From CASFRF01 sp031549345 (GTDB lineage: Bacteria; Verrucomicrobiota; Lentisphaeria; Victivallales; Victivallaceae), in contig JAVBPY010000008.1 in assembly GCA_031549345.1 (NCBI GenBank), forward strand, positions 1-64,000: a DNA stretch of 64,000 nt. The letters run 5' to 3'. A model generated the notes under the pieces. The model was given only the letters and a program-made list of their open reading frames with translations, did no database searches and was not told the DNA's origin. Shown here in pieces: positions 33,509 through 41,472 of the stretch; position 1 is the stretch's first letter, and each line of letters opens with the position of its first letter. Made by a program: the position numbers and the translations under genes.

Positions 33509-33988
33509 TCAGCTCCGCGACGTCGCTACGCGACCGGAACGCGCCACATCCAGAATGCCGAAGTCGCGTACCATATTGATGAAATTATCCACTTGCTCGG
33601 AACGTCCGGAGAGTTCCACCCCCAGCACTTCCGGGCTGACGGTGATGAATTTTCCGTGGAAAATTTCCACAAGCTGAATGAGTTGCGCTTTTTTCTCCGG
33701 GGATTCCGCCTTGATTTTGACCAGGGCGATCTCGCGCTCGATAAAACGGCTGCCGGTCAAGTCCTCCACGCGGATGACGTTGATGAGCTTGCGGAGCTGC
33801 TTGTCGATCTGTTCGAGGATCGCCGCGTCGCCGGAGGTTACGATAATCATTTTGGAGATACCCGGGTTTTCCGTTTCGTTCACCGTCAGGCTTGCGATGT
33901 TGTAGCCGCGTCCGCTGAACAGACCGGCCACACGCGCCAGAACGCCGAACTTATTCTCGACCAAGACCGCGATCGTATGTTTTTCCAT
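33509..33988 (-). CDS. ilvH: Acetolactate synthase small subunit
   Basis: A 159-residue regulatory subunit. The N-terminal ACT domain (about 3-76) has HTIAVLVENKFGVLARVAGLFSGRGYNIASL, the site that binds valine in homologues. The C-terminal domain has EREIALVKIKAESPEKK. It stimulates and confers feedback control on the catalytic IlvB subunit, which is not in the window. A GGAG ribosome-binding site precedes the ATG. It is 14 bases after the toroid-like gene. Confidence 0.95.
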   Translation of the reverse strand: MEKHTIAVLVENKFGVLARVAGLFSGRGYNIASLTVNETENPGISKMIIVTSGDAAILEQIDKQLRKLINVIRVEDLTGSRFIEREIALVKIKAESPEKKAQLIQLVEIFHGKFITVSPEVLGVELSGRSEQVDNFINMVRDFGILDVARSGRVATSRS

Positions 33989-34002
33989 CGTATAATACTC
34001 CT

Positions 34003-35673
34003 TTATTCACAACGTGTTGCAAAAATACTTCCGGAGAGCGCAAGCCCGTTCCCACGCACTTCCGCCACTCCATCGCATAGGCTCATGGAAAGCGGAACTT
34101 CATGGGCCTTTGCCTTGGCGGGCAGAACCTCCAACGCGAAGGGAAGGGCGAACTCGAGTTTCTCGTCGAACGCGACCGCCGTTTCCCCGCCGCGGTACAG
34201 AATCGCCTTGAGCATGACGCTCCCATCGAGAACACAAGGCTCCAGCGCAACCTCGCGCCCCAGGAATGTGCCGCTCCCGACGTGAACGATCAATTGGTAC
34301 CCGCCGCCGCGCAAACTCCAGGAGCGGGGGGCAATTTGCCGGATTTCCACCCCCGGGCCCGTCAGCTCCCAGCCGATTGCAAGTTCACAAAACCGGTATA
34401 CCCCGTCTTTCGGGCGGTCCAACATTAGATGGTAATCTCCCCGGTCGGTGTAGGCGACAGCCAGCGAAAGCGTCCGGTTTCCCGCTTGTATCGAGCGCAG
34501 CCCAAGGCTGGCGAATTCGCGGTTGTCCTTCCAGGCATCGGTATTGAACACATACGGAGTCCCCGGGTCGGCCGGATTTACCCAGAAGCCGCCGAGGGGG
34601 CGCCGCTGCATCCAAAGCGAGTCAAAGCTTACGCTTCCGAAGGCGACGTCGTGCGTGAGCCAGGCGCGGCCGCGCGTGGACGCGCTGTCCGGCTCGCGGC
34701 GGATGAAGCGGCGCTCGATGAACTGCTCTTTTTCCGGGAGGGCCGCGAAACGCGGGATCAGCGCCTTCGGGCACGGGAGCGGGCGAACCTGCGAATAATG
34801 TAAAGGATTTCCCGGCGGCCCGAGCAACGGGAGCCCGGTCGCATTCCGCAGAACGTCGGCCGATGTCCCGGAGAGGGTGTCGCTGTACGAACGGCTGTGC
34901 GGCGGCGCAAACTGCCCCGTCGCCGGATGATAGAACGCCGCCAGCGATTCCCAGATGAAAACGCGCAGCTCTTCGGCGTGGAAACGCACCTCCGGATCGG
35001 TGGAGAGCTGGAGCATGCGTTCCGCTTCTTCCAAGGCGACAAACGTGTAGTTCGGGCTGTTGTACTCATTCAGGCCCCCCGCGTCACGGGCATATTCCAT
35101 AAATGTTTTAATCCGGCTGCGGGCGTACGTTACAAGGAGCGGAATGCCGCGGATTTCCCCCGCGACGGCGGTAACCGCCGCACCCATGATCGCGATGTTG
35201 GTGTAATGCGGCTGCATATTGCGGCGGAAAATGGACCATGCGGCGTTTTCCAGCGCCTGTTCGGCGGCGGCGCGCAGCTCCGGCGTAAGGCGGTTCGCAC
35301 TTTCACGCAAAATATGACACAACGTCGCCCCCAGGAAATCCGCCCAGTTCCAGTCCGGCGGCGCCATCTTGTCCAGCGGCTCTTCGTAGAACCACGACCA
35401 GATGCCGAATGTCGGCTTGTACGAATCGCGTTCCTGGAGCGAAAGCACTTTGGCAAGCACCTCGCGCCCCCGTTCCACATTGGCGTGCGAACCTTCGGCC
35501 AAAAGAGCCGCGGCGTAATTCATCGCGTCGCGCGTCGAATGCACGCGCATTCCATCGGGCAAGCGCGTGTGGTAGCCCACCCCCTTGAGGGTGCTTCCGA
35601 GCAATTTAAGCTGCGGATCGTACTCCGGCTCGGCGGCGGCCAGGAAAGCGTTCAGGCGGGACGTCATGTGCAA
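34003..35673 (-). CDS. Uncharacterised alpha/alpha-toroid-like protein
   Basis: A 556-residue protein without signal peptide. Residues about 20-270 are helix-rich with repeated aromatic segments (FGIWSWFYEEPLDKMAPPDWNWADF; NMQPHYTNIAIMG; NEYNSPNYTFVALEEAERM), as in an alpha/alpha barrel of heparinase or glycosidase type. The rest (about 320-556) is beta-rich, as in the C-terminal sandwich of polysaccharide lyases. The architecture resembles that of the protein at 61404-63506. A role in oligosaccharide breakdown is inference only. It is 8 bases from gcvPB and 14 from ilvH, an unexpected position. Confidence 0.72.
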   Translation of the reverse strand: MHMTSRLNAFLAAAEPEYDPQLKLLGSTLKGVGYHTRLPDGMRVHSTRDAMNYAAALLAEGSHANVERGREVLAKVLSLQERDSYKPTFGIWSWFYEEPLDKMAPPDWNWADFLGATLCHILRESANRLTPELRAAAEQALENAAWSIFRRNMQPHYTNIAIMGAAVTAVAGEIRGIPLLVTYARSRIKTFMEYARDAGGLNEYNSPNYTFVALEEAERMLQLSTDPEVRFHAEELRVFIWESLAAFYHPATGQFAPPHSRSYSDTLSGTSADVLRNATGLPLLGPPGNPLHYSQVRPLPCPKALIPRFAALPEKEQFIERRFIRREPDSASTRGRAWLTHDVAFGSVSFDSLWMQRRPLGGFWVNPADPGTPYVFNTDAWKDNREFASLGLRSIQAGNRTLSLAVAYTDRGDYHLMLDRPKDGVYRFCELAIGWELTGPGVEIRQIAPRSWSLRGGGYQLIVHVGSGTFLGREVALEPCVLDGSVMLKAILYRGGETAVAFDEKLEFALPFALEVLPAKAKAHEVPLSMSLCDGVAEVRGNGLALSGSIFATRCE

Positions 35674-35681
35674 TCTCTCCT

Positions 35682-37133
35682 TTAAAGCGCGGCCAAGTCC
35701 GGTTTGCGGGCGGCGCGTGTTTCGTCCAGGCGGCCCACCGGTGTGGTGCGCGGAGCCTGTTTCAAGGTGTCCGGCGTGGAGTTTGCCTGTTCGGCAATTT
35801 CCCGCATCGCGTCAATGAAGTTGTCCAGGGTGGATTTGCTCTCCGTTTCGGTCGGTTCGATCATCAGCGCCTCCGGGACGATCAACGGAAAATACATTGT
35901 CGGCGGGTGAATCCCCCGGTCGATCAACGCTTTGGCGATATCCAGCGCGTGAACATCGTTCGCGGCGAAGGGCTTGGCCGAAAGCACGCATTCATGCATG
36001 CATGTTCGGCCGTATAAATCCGCATAGAGATCGTTGAGGCGGACGCGGACGTAATTCGCGTTCAGAACCGCGTTTTCCCCCACGCGGCGCACCCCTTCGT
36101 TCCCCAGTGTCAGCAAATACGCATACGCTTTCAGGAGAACGCCGAAGTTGCCGAAAAACGGCGCGACGCGTCCCATCGAATCCGGGTAATTCGATTCCAG
36201 AGAATACACTCCGTCGTTCCCCTTCCGTACACGCGGAACAGGGAGGAAAGGCTGCAGCGTTTCCCCCACGCCCACCGGGCCAGAACCGGGACCGCCGCCG
36301 CCGTGCGGCGTGGCGAAACTTTTATGCAAATTCAAATGCATGACATCGAAGCCGAGATCGCCGGGGCGGACGCGCCCCATAATCGCGTTGAAATTCGCCC
36401 CGTCGCAGTACACAAGTCCGCCCGCCTGGTGGACGAGTTTGCAAATGTTTTCCACCTCCGGATCGAACAACCCGAGGGTGTTTGGGCACGTGAGCATCAA
36501 TCCGGCGACCTCCGGCGAGAGTTTCGCTTGGAGATCATCCATGTCCACATTGCCCTGGGCGTTGGTGGCGACCACGCGGCACTCAAACCCGGCCACAACC
36601 GCGCTGGCCGGGTTGGTTCCGTGCGCGGCATCGGGGATAAGCATCACCCGGCGCGTCGTTTCACCGCGCGCCCGGAAGTACGCGGCCATAAGCATTACGC
36701 CGGTGAGCTCCCCGTGCGCCCCCGCCAGGGGCTGGAGGGTGAATTCGGTAAAGCCGGTCAGTTCCGCAAGCAGCGTTCCTGTTTCGTGGAGCGCCGCGAG
36801 GGCCCCCTGCGTCCGCGCTTCACCGCCGCGGAGTTGTGGAAGAAGGGGGTGTATTTCCGCGAAGCCGGGGAGCTTGACCAGCTCCTCATGAAACGCCGGG
36901 TTGTACTTCATGGTACACGATCCGAGAGGGTAGAAGTGTGTGTTCAACCCGAAATTTTTACGCGAAAGATTCGTGTAATGGCGGATCACCTCGAGCTCCG
37001 TAAGTTCCGGCAACTTCGCCGGTTTCTCGCGGCGCAAGGAGGGGGGGATCCCGCCGAGGTCTTCCGGGACGTCCATGCGCGGGAGCGTCGCTCCGCGCCG
37101 CCCGGGTTCGCTGCAATCGAAAATCAGCGGCAT
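35682..37133 (-). CDS. gcvPB: Glycine dehydrogenase (decarboxylating) subunit 2
   Basis: A 483-residue PLP-dependent P-protein beta subunit of the two-subunit type. The N-terminus has the HYTNLSRKNFGLNTHFYPLGSCTMKYNP family block (52-79). The PLP lysine is Lys271 in HLNLHKSFATPHGGGGPGSGPVG. It overlaps gcvPA by 10 bases. Together they decarboxylate glycine and pass the methylamine to lipoyl-GcvH. Confidence 0.96.
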   Translation of the reverse strand: MPLIFDCSEPGRRGATLPRMDVPEDLGGIPPSLRREKPAKLPELTELEVIRHYTNLSRKNFGLNTHFYPLGSCTMKYNPAFHEELVKLPGFAEIHPLLPQLRGGEARTQGALAALHETGTLLAELTGFTEFTLQPLAGAHGELTGVMLMAAYFRARGETTRRVMLIPDAAHGTNPASAVVAGFECRVVATNAQGNVDMDDLQAKLSPEVAGLMLTCPNTLGLFDPEVENICKLVHQAGGLVYCDGANFNAIMGRVRPGDLGFDVMHLNLHKSFATPHGGGGPGSGPVGVGETLQPFLPVPRVRKGNDGVYSLESNYPDSMGRVAPFFGNFGVLLKAYAYLLTLGNEGVRRVGENAVLNANYVRVRLNDLYADLYGRTCMHECVLSAKPFAANDVHALDIAKALIDRGIHPPTMYFPLIVPEALMIEPTETESKSTLDNFIDAMREIAEQANSTPDTLKQAPRTTPVGRLDETRAARKPDLAAL

Positions 37134-38464
37134 ACAATCGCCTCCAAAGCAGTAACAAAATTCCGAATTTCTTCCGCCGTGCGCTTTTCCGTCACGGCGA
37201 CCAGGAGTTCATTGGCACGTTCCGGGTAGAACCGCCCGAGGGGGAGGCCCGCTGCGAAGCCCTGCTCCAGCAGACGCGCCGCCACCTCTTCCGCATCCAC
37301 GGGAAGGCGGACGATGAATTCGTTGAAAAACGCGTCGCCACCTACCGGTTCCACGCCGGAAATTTTGAGGAGTTCGCGCCGGGCGAATGCCGCCTTGGAC
37401 GCGCAAAGGCGCGCGACCTCGCAAAAACCCTCTTTCCCCAGGAGCGCCAGGTGCGCCGTCGCGGAGAGCGCGCAGAGGTTTTCGTTGGAACAAATGTTCG
37501 ACGTCGCCTGTTCACGACGAATGTGCTGTTCGCGGGTCTGGATGGTCAGCACGAACCCTTCGCGCCCTTCGCCGTCCACCGTCCGCCCGACCACGCGCCC
37601 CGGCATTTTCCGCAGGAGTTCCTGCCGGACGGCCATGAAACCGAGGTACGGCCCGCCGAAGGAGAGGGGAATGCCCAGACTCTGCCCTTCGCCGGTAACG
37701 ACATCGAAGCCCATTGCGCCGGGGGTTTTCGCCAGCGCCAGCGCCACGGGATATGTTGAAACCGCGCTCAGGGCGCCGCGGCCGTGTGCCTGGGCGTTGA
37801 AGTCGCTCCAATCTTCCAGGGAGCCGAAAACGTTCGGATACTGCACCAATACAGCGGCGGTCGATTCGTCCACGGCCGCCAGGAGGGCGGGGATATCCGA
37901 ACTTGCCCCTTTCGGCGGGACTTCGACGATTTCCACTTTCAAGTTTGCGGCGCAGGCCCGGAGGATGCTCCGGTAAATCGGGGAAACCGCGCCGGAAAGA
38001 ACCACCTTGCGCCGCCGCGCGGTGGCGCGGAGAAGAAGCATCATCGACTCGAAGAACGCCGTTCCGCCGTCGTACAACGATGCGTTGGCAATCGGCATTT
38101 CACACAGCCGCGCGATCATGGATTGGTATTCGAAAATCGTCTGGAGCGTCCCTTGCGACGCTTCCGGCTGGTAGGGGGTGTAGGCGGTGTAAAACTCACT
38201 CCGTCCGGTGATAGCGCCCACCGCGGCGGGGATGGCATGGTCGTAGAATCCGCCTCCGAGGAAGCACACGGCGTCCGCCGCGTTCCTGGCCGCGAGTTCG
38301 CGGAAATGGCGCGTGATCTCATATTCCGAGCGCCCCGGCGGGAGTTGGAATTCCGCTTGCGGCACGCGTACGCCGGCCGAGGCCCACATTGCGTCGAAAG
38401 ATGCGAAACCCGCGGCGCCGAGCATCAGTTCCGTGTCGCGTTTTGTATTGGGAATATAGGGCAT
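37124..38464 (-). CDS. gcvPA: Glycine dehydrogenase (decarboxylating) subunit 1
   Basis: A 446-residue P-protein alpha subunit. Typical features are the N-terminal MPYIPNTKRDTELML, FLGGGFYDHAIPAAVGAI, FYTAYTPYQPEASQGTLQ, EYQSMIARLCEMPIANASLYDGGTA and QTREQHIRREQATSNICSNENLCAL. Length is as expected. It starts 4 bases after the gcvH stop, giving the gene order gcvH-gcvPA-gcvPB. Confidence 0.96.
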   Translation of the reverse strand: MPYIPNTKRDTELMLGAAGFASFDAMWASAGVRVPQAEFQLPPGRSEYEITRHFRELAARNAADAVCFLGGGFYDHAIPAAVGAITGRSEFYTAYTPYQPEASQGTLQTIFEYQSMIARLCEMPIANASLYDGGTAFFESMMLLLRATARRRKVVLSGAVSPIYRSILRACAANLKVEIVEVPPKGASSDIPALLAAVDESTAAVLVQYPNVFGSLEDWSDFNAQAHGRGALSAVSTYPVALALAKTPGAMGFDVVTGEGQSLGIPLSFGGPYLGFMAVRQELLRKMPGRVVGRTVDGEGREGFVLTIQTREQHIRREQATSNICSNENLCALSATAHLALLGKEGFCEVARLCASKAAFARRELLKISGVEPVGGDAFFNEFIVRLPVDAEEVAARLLEQGFAAGLPLGRFYPERANELLVAVTEKRTAEEIRNFVTALEAIVCR

Positions 38465-38468
38465 TGAC

Positions 38469-38843
38469 TCAGTGCTCCAGGGTCTGGAGGAACTTGAAGT
38501 AGGCTTCTTCGTTCATCATGTCGTCGAGCTCGGAGGTGTCGATGTTGATCAGGCGGCAGAGCCAGCCTTTGTCTTCCGGGGATTCGTTGATCAAGCCGGG
38601 TTCGTCGTCCAGCGCGTCGTTGATCATGCTGACGGTGCCGGAAATCGGCGCGTAGATGTCGCTGGAAGCCTTCACCGACTCGACCACGCCGAGGGTATCG
38701 CCGACGATGAAGTCGTCGTCTTCGTTCGGAAGGTCGACAAAGGTGATGTCGCCGAGTTCGTTGGCCGCGTATTCGGAAATGCCGACGGTCGCTTCGTCGC
38801 CGTTGACCTCCACCCACTCATGATCTTCGGAATAGTATTTCAT
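38469..38843 (-). CDS. gcvH: Glycine cleavage system H protein
   Basis: A 124-residue lipoyl carrier. The lipoylated lysine is Lys58 in GVVESVKASSDIYAP, with the classic GDITFVDLP and MNEEAYFKFL segments. The ATG at 38843 is chosen because it begins the conserved MKYYSEDHEWV; a longer frame overlaps the STAS gene without homology. It is the first gene of a nine-gene co-directional run ending with the helicase at 30437. Confidence 0.96.
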   Translation of the reverse strand: MKYYSEDHEWVEVNGDEATVGISEYAANELGDITFVDLPNEDDDFIVGDTLGVVESVKASSDIYAPISGTVSMINDALDDEPGLINESPEDKGWLCRLINIDTSELDDMMNEEAYFKFLQTLEH

Positions 38844-38869
38844 TTTTTCTCTCCACACGTTATTTTTCG

Positions 38870-38918
38870 TTTCCCGGATTGCATATTTCAAATAGGCCAC
38901 ATCCGGGAAAAAAATCAA
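38870..38918 (-). promoter_or_regulatory. Promoter of the gcvH operon with embedded inverted repeat
   Basis: A perfect 10-bp inverted repeat, TTTCCCGGAT (38870-38879) and ATCCGGGAAA (38901-38910), with a 21-base centre, lies 27 bases before gcvH. On the minus strand a weak promoter (TTGATT, 17-18 bp, CTATTT or TATTTG) overlaps it so that the arms flank the -10. This is the arrangement of a repressor operator. It does not have the conserved core of the glycine riboswitch. Confidence 0.45.
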
Positions 38919-38943
38919 GTCGATTTGCAATAAAAATCTTTTT

Positions 38944-39468
38944 TTATTCTGTTTTTCCCGCTTCCGCCTCTTTGAGGCGTTCGAGGTCCTCACGGGCGAA
39001 GTCAATGACCTTCTCGAATTGCTCCTGGTTGGACGCATCCGCCTCCACGAGTACTTCGTGCGCTTCCAAAACGGTTTCGGCCGTTTTGAGCGCGTCGCGC
39101 TTTTTGCTCCCGAAAGGAACAAGATCGGCCCACTGGTTCCCGGATGTCAGCGGCGCGGAGTCGACGAATGTGAACAACCGTTCGATTCCGAGGCCGTGCA
39201 GGAGGTTTCGCACCTGCTCCCGCGCTCCCGAAAGAACCACTTTGCCTCCCGCGCTCCGCGCTTTCAGGCCGAGCATGGACAAAACGCCCATGAATGTGCT
39301 GTCCATGGTTATGCAGTCGCTGAGGTCAACGTGTACATCCTGGAAGTTCTTTTCGAGGCTTTTTCCCAATTCCCGCAACGGAACCGCGTAGTCGAAATTT
39401 GCACGTCCCGTAACCTTGACTTTATGGAGCTGCCCTTCGTTTGAAATAAGAAGATCCGTTTCTTTCAT
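38944..39468 (-). CDS. STAS-domain anti-sigma-factor-antagonist-like protein
   Basis: A 174-residue protein. Residues about 8-110 form a STAS domain (SpoIIAA-like), with VHVDLSDCITMDSTFMGVLSMLG containing Ser57-Thr58 at the position phosphorylated in anti-sigma antagonists. A charged helical tail follows (about 125-174: ALKTAETVLEAHEVLVEADASNQEQFEKV), unusual for plain antagonists. The ATG at 39468 is preceded by GGGG within AAAGGGGACGG. It lies 13 bases after alaS and should be co-transcribed. No anti-sigma kinase gene is adjacent, so partners are unknown. Confidence 0.85.
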   Translation of the reverse strand: MKETDLLISNEGQLHKVKVTGRANFDYAVPLRELGKSLEKNFQDVHVDLSDCITMDSTFMGVLSMLGLKARSAGGKVVLSGAREQVRNLLHGLGIERLFTFVDSAPLTSGNQWADLVPFGSKKRDALKTAETVLEAHEVLVEADASNQEQFEKVIDFAREDLERLKEAEAGKTE

Positions 39469-39481
39469 CGTCCGTCCCCTT

Positions 39482-41257
39482 TCATTCCAGAATCGCTTTG
39501 ATCCGGCGGACGCCGCGGCTGGAGCTCTCTTCTTTGAGAATGCGGAAATTCCCCAGTTCGCCGGTCCGCCCGGCGTGGGGACCGCCACAGATTTCGCAAC
39601 TTATATCGCCGGCGCGGTAGACTTTGACGCGTTCGCCGTAACGGCTCTCGAAAAGACCGATCGCGCCGCCGGCCTTGGCCTCTTCCACGGTCATTTCCAG
39701 GCATTCAACGGGGAGGTCGCGCCGGATGGATTCGTTCACAAGGCGCGCGACCTCGTCGATTTGTTCCGGCGTCATCTTGTCTTCGTGCGAGAAGTCGAAA
39801 CGGAGGCGGTCGGCGGTGATGTTGCTCCCGCGCTGTTCGACATGCGTTCCCAAAACGCGGCGCAGCGCCGCATGCAGAAGGTGCGTGGCGGTATGGAGGG
39901 ACGCGGTCGCCTCGGAATGATCGGCCAGTCCGCCCTTGAATTTCTGCTCCGCGCCCTGACGCGAAAGTTCCTGGTGTTTTTCGAATGCCTGGCGGAAACC
40001 TTCGGCATCCACGGCAAACCCGTGTTCCGCCGCCATTTCGGTGGTGAGTTCGATCGGAAACCCGTACGTTTCATACAGGAAAAACGCGTTTTTGCCGCTG
40101 ACGGATTTTTTGGTTACGTGTTCCGGCACGCGGGCGATGAGTTTTTCGAATTCACGGGTCCCTTTTTCCAGCGTGAGGGCGAACTGTTTTTCCTCGCGGG
40201 CGAGCTCTTCCAGGATCCGGGCGCTGTTGGCGCGCAGTTCCGGGTAGACTTCGCCGAGTGTATCGATGTACACCTGCGCGATTTCCGGCGTGAACGCCCC
40301 TTCGATGCCGAGTTTGCGCCCTTCGCGGATGGCGCGGCGGATCAAACGGCGCAGAACGTACGCCTGGTCCACATTTCCCGGCGTGATGCCGTCGGCCATG
40401 ATGAACGTGGCCGCGCGCAGATGGTCGGCGATAATCCGCGCCGGGCCGAGCGTCCAGCACGCGGGGGCGGTCGCGCCGCGCAGCGCGTCCAGCCGGGCGA
40501 AAGCGGGGGCGAAAACCTCCGTTTCGTAGCAGCTCGCCTTCCCCTGGAGGATCGCCGTTACACGCTCCAGGCCCATGCCGGTATCGACGTTGCGCCGCGC
40601 CATGGGCTCAAACACGCCCGCGGCGTTCTTGTTGTATTGCATGAACACGTCGTTCCAGATTTCGACCCACAGCTTGTTCTCCGGATCGAATACCGCCGGG
40701 GCGGGTGTTTTGCCCGTCCAGTAGAACATTTCCGTGTCCGGACCGCAGGGGCCTGTCTGGCCGGCCGGTCCCCACCAGTTGTCCTTTTTGGGGCAACGGG
40801 CAATGCGCTCGGCGGCGACGCCGAGGCTGCGCCAGAGGTCGAACGCCTCCTGGTCGAAGGGGCAATCTTCGTCGCCGGCGAAAACCGTAACGGCGAAACG
40901 TTCCAGGGGGATGTTCAAATATTCGGCGGAGGTCAGGAACTCAAAGCTGTAGCGGATCGCCTCTTCCTTAAAATAATCGCCCAGCGACCAGTTGCCGAGC
41001 ATCTCGAAGAACGTAAGGTGCACGGGATCGCCGACCTCGTCGATGTCCCCGGTGCGGATGCATTTCTGGCAATCGGTCAGGCGCGTGCCCGCCGGATGCG
41101 GCGCCCCCATGAGATACGGGACAAGGGGGTGCATCCCCGCGGTGGTAAAAAGGCATGTCGGATCGTTTTCCGGAATCAGCGAGGCGCTGGGAATGGCGCG
41201 GTGTCCCTTGGACTCGAAAAACGCGATGAATTTGCGGCGAAGATCGGCGGCTTTCAT
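39482..41257 (-). CDS. alaS: Alanyl-tRNA synthetase, short form
   Basis: A 591-residue AlaRS. The catalytic domain has FFESKGH and the motif 2 region DPTCLFTTAGM; the tRNA-recognition domain follows (about 240-440). The editing domain keeps its zinc ligands: HTATH (His455, His459), Cys557 and His561 in CGGPHAG. The protein stops there, lacking the linker and C-terminal C-Ala domain of the usual approximately 870-residue enzyme. The STAS gene starts 14 bases past the stop, so this is a natural short form, not a sequencing truncation. Spirochaetes such as Borrelia have a similarly short AlaRS. The start at 41257 begins the conserved N-terminus; AGGAG lies 15 bases upstream. Confidence 0.95.
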   Translation of the reverse strand: MKAADLRRKFIAFFESKGHRAIPSASLIPENDPTCLFTTAGMHPLVPYLMGAPHPAGTRLTDCQKCIRTGDIDEVGDPVHLTFFEMLGNWSLGDYFKEEAIRYSFEFLTSAEYLNIPLERFAVTVFAGDEDCPFDQEAFDLWRSLGVAAERIARCPKKDNWWGPAGQTGPCGPDTEMFYWTGKTPAPAVFDPENKLWVEIWNDVFMQYNKNAAGVFEPMARRNVDTGMGLERVTAILQGKASCYETEVFAPAFARLDALRGATAPACWTLGPARIIADHLRAATFIMADGITPGNVDQAYVLRRLIRRAIREGRKLGIEGAFTPEIAQVYIDTLGEVYPELRANSARILEELAREEKQFALTLEKGTREFEKLIARVPEHVTKKSVSGKNAFFLYETYGFPIELTTEMAAEHGFAVDAEGFRQAFEKHQELSRQGAEQKFKGGLADHSEATASLHTATHLLHAALRRVLGTHVEQRGSNITADRLRFDFSHEDKMTPEQIDEVARLVNESIRRDLPVECLEMTVEEAKAGGAIGLFESRYGERVKVYRAGDISCEICGGPHAGRTGELGNFRILKEESSSRGVRRIKAILE

Positions 41258-41298
41258 AATTCTATAGACTCTCCTGAAAAGTGTAAAGGCATCGACAT

Positions 41299-41326
41299 AA
41301 TGTAGTGCGGGCGCGTGAAAAGTCAA
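41299..41326 (-). promoter_or_regulatory. Promoter of alaS
   Basis: On the minus strand: TTGACT (complement of 41321-41326), 16-bp spacer, TACATT (complement of 41299-41304), about 40 bases before the start. Confidence 0.6.
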
Positions 41327-41410
41327 GAACCGCGTTCCGGATTCTTTGAAAATCGCAAACCCAAACAAGGCAATCTTTTTATCTTTTTTTGTTTTTTCTG
41401 CGAAATGCAC

Positions 41411-41439
41411 TTGACATTGCATGAGGAATATTCTATAAT
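41411..41439 (+). promoter_or_regulatory. Consensus sigma-70 promoter of the regulator-pseudopilin operon
   Basis: TTGACA (41411-41416), exactly 17 bp, TATAAT (41434-41439): both hexamers match the consensus fully. ATAAT (41435-41439) and ATTAT (41451-41455) form a weak inverted repeat over the start region that could be an autoregulatory site. Confidence 0.85.
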
Positions 41440-41472
41440 TGATTGTAAAGATTATTTGATTGGAGTTTGCTT

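Noticed and set aside
38844..38943. Glycine riboswitch upstream of gcvH
   Set aside because: The leader is too short and lacks the conserved glycine aptamer core; only a simple inverted repeat is present.
39470..39600. Frameshift truncating alaS
   Set aside because: The STAS gene begins 14 bases after the stop and no C-Ala-like sequence is found in other frames, so the short form is genuine.
39416..41305. Long plus-strand frame opposite alaS
   Set aside because: Shadow of alaS: no domain, no ribosome-binding site, and it crosses the alaS promoter.
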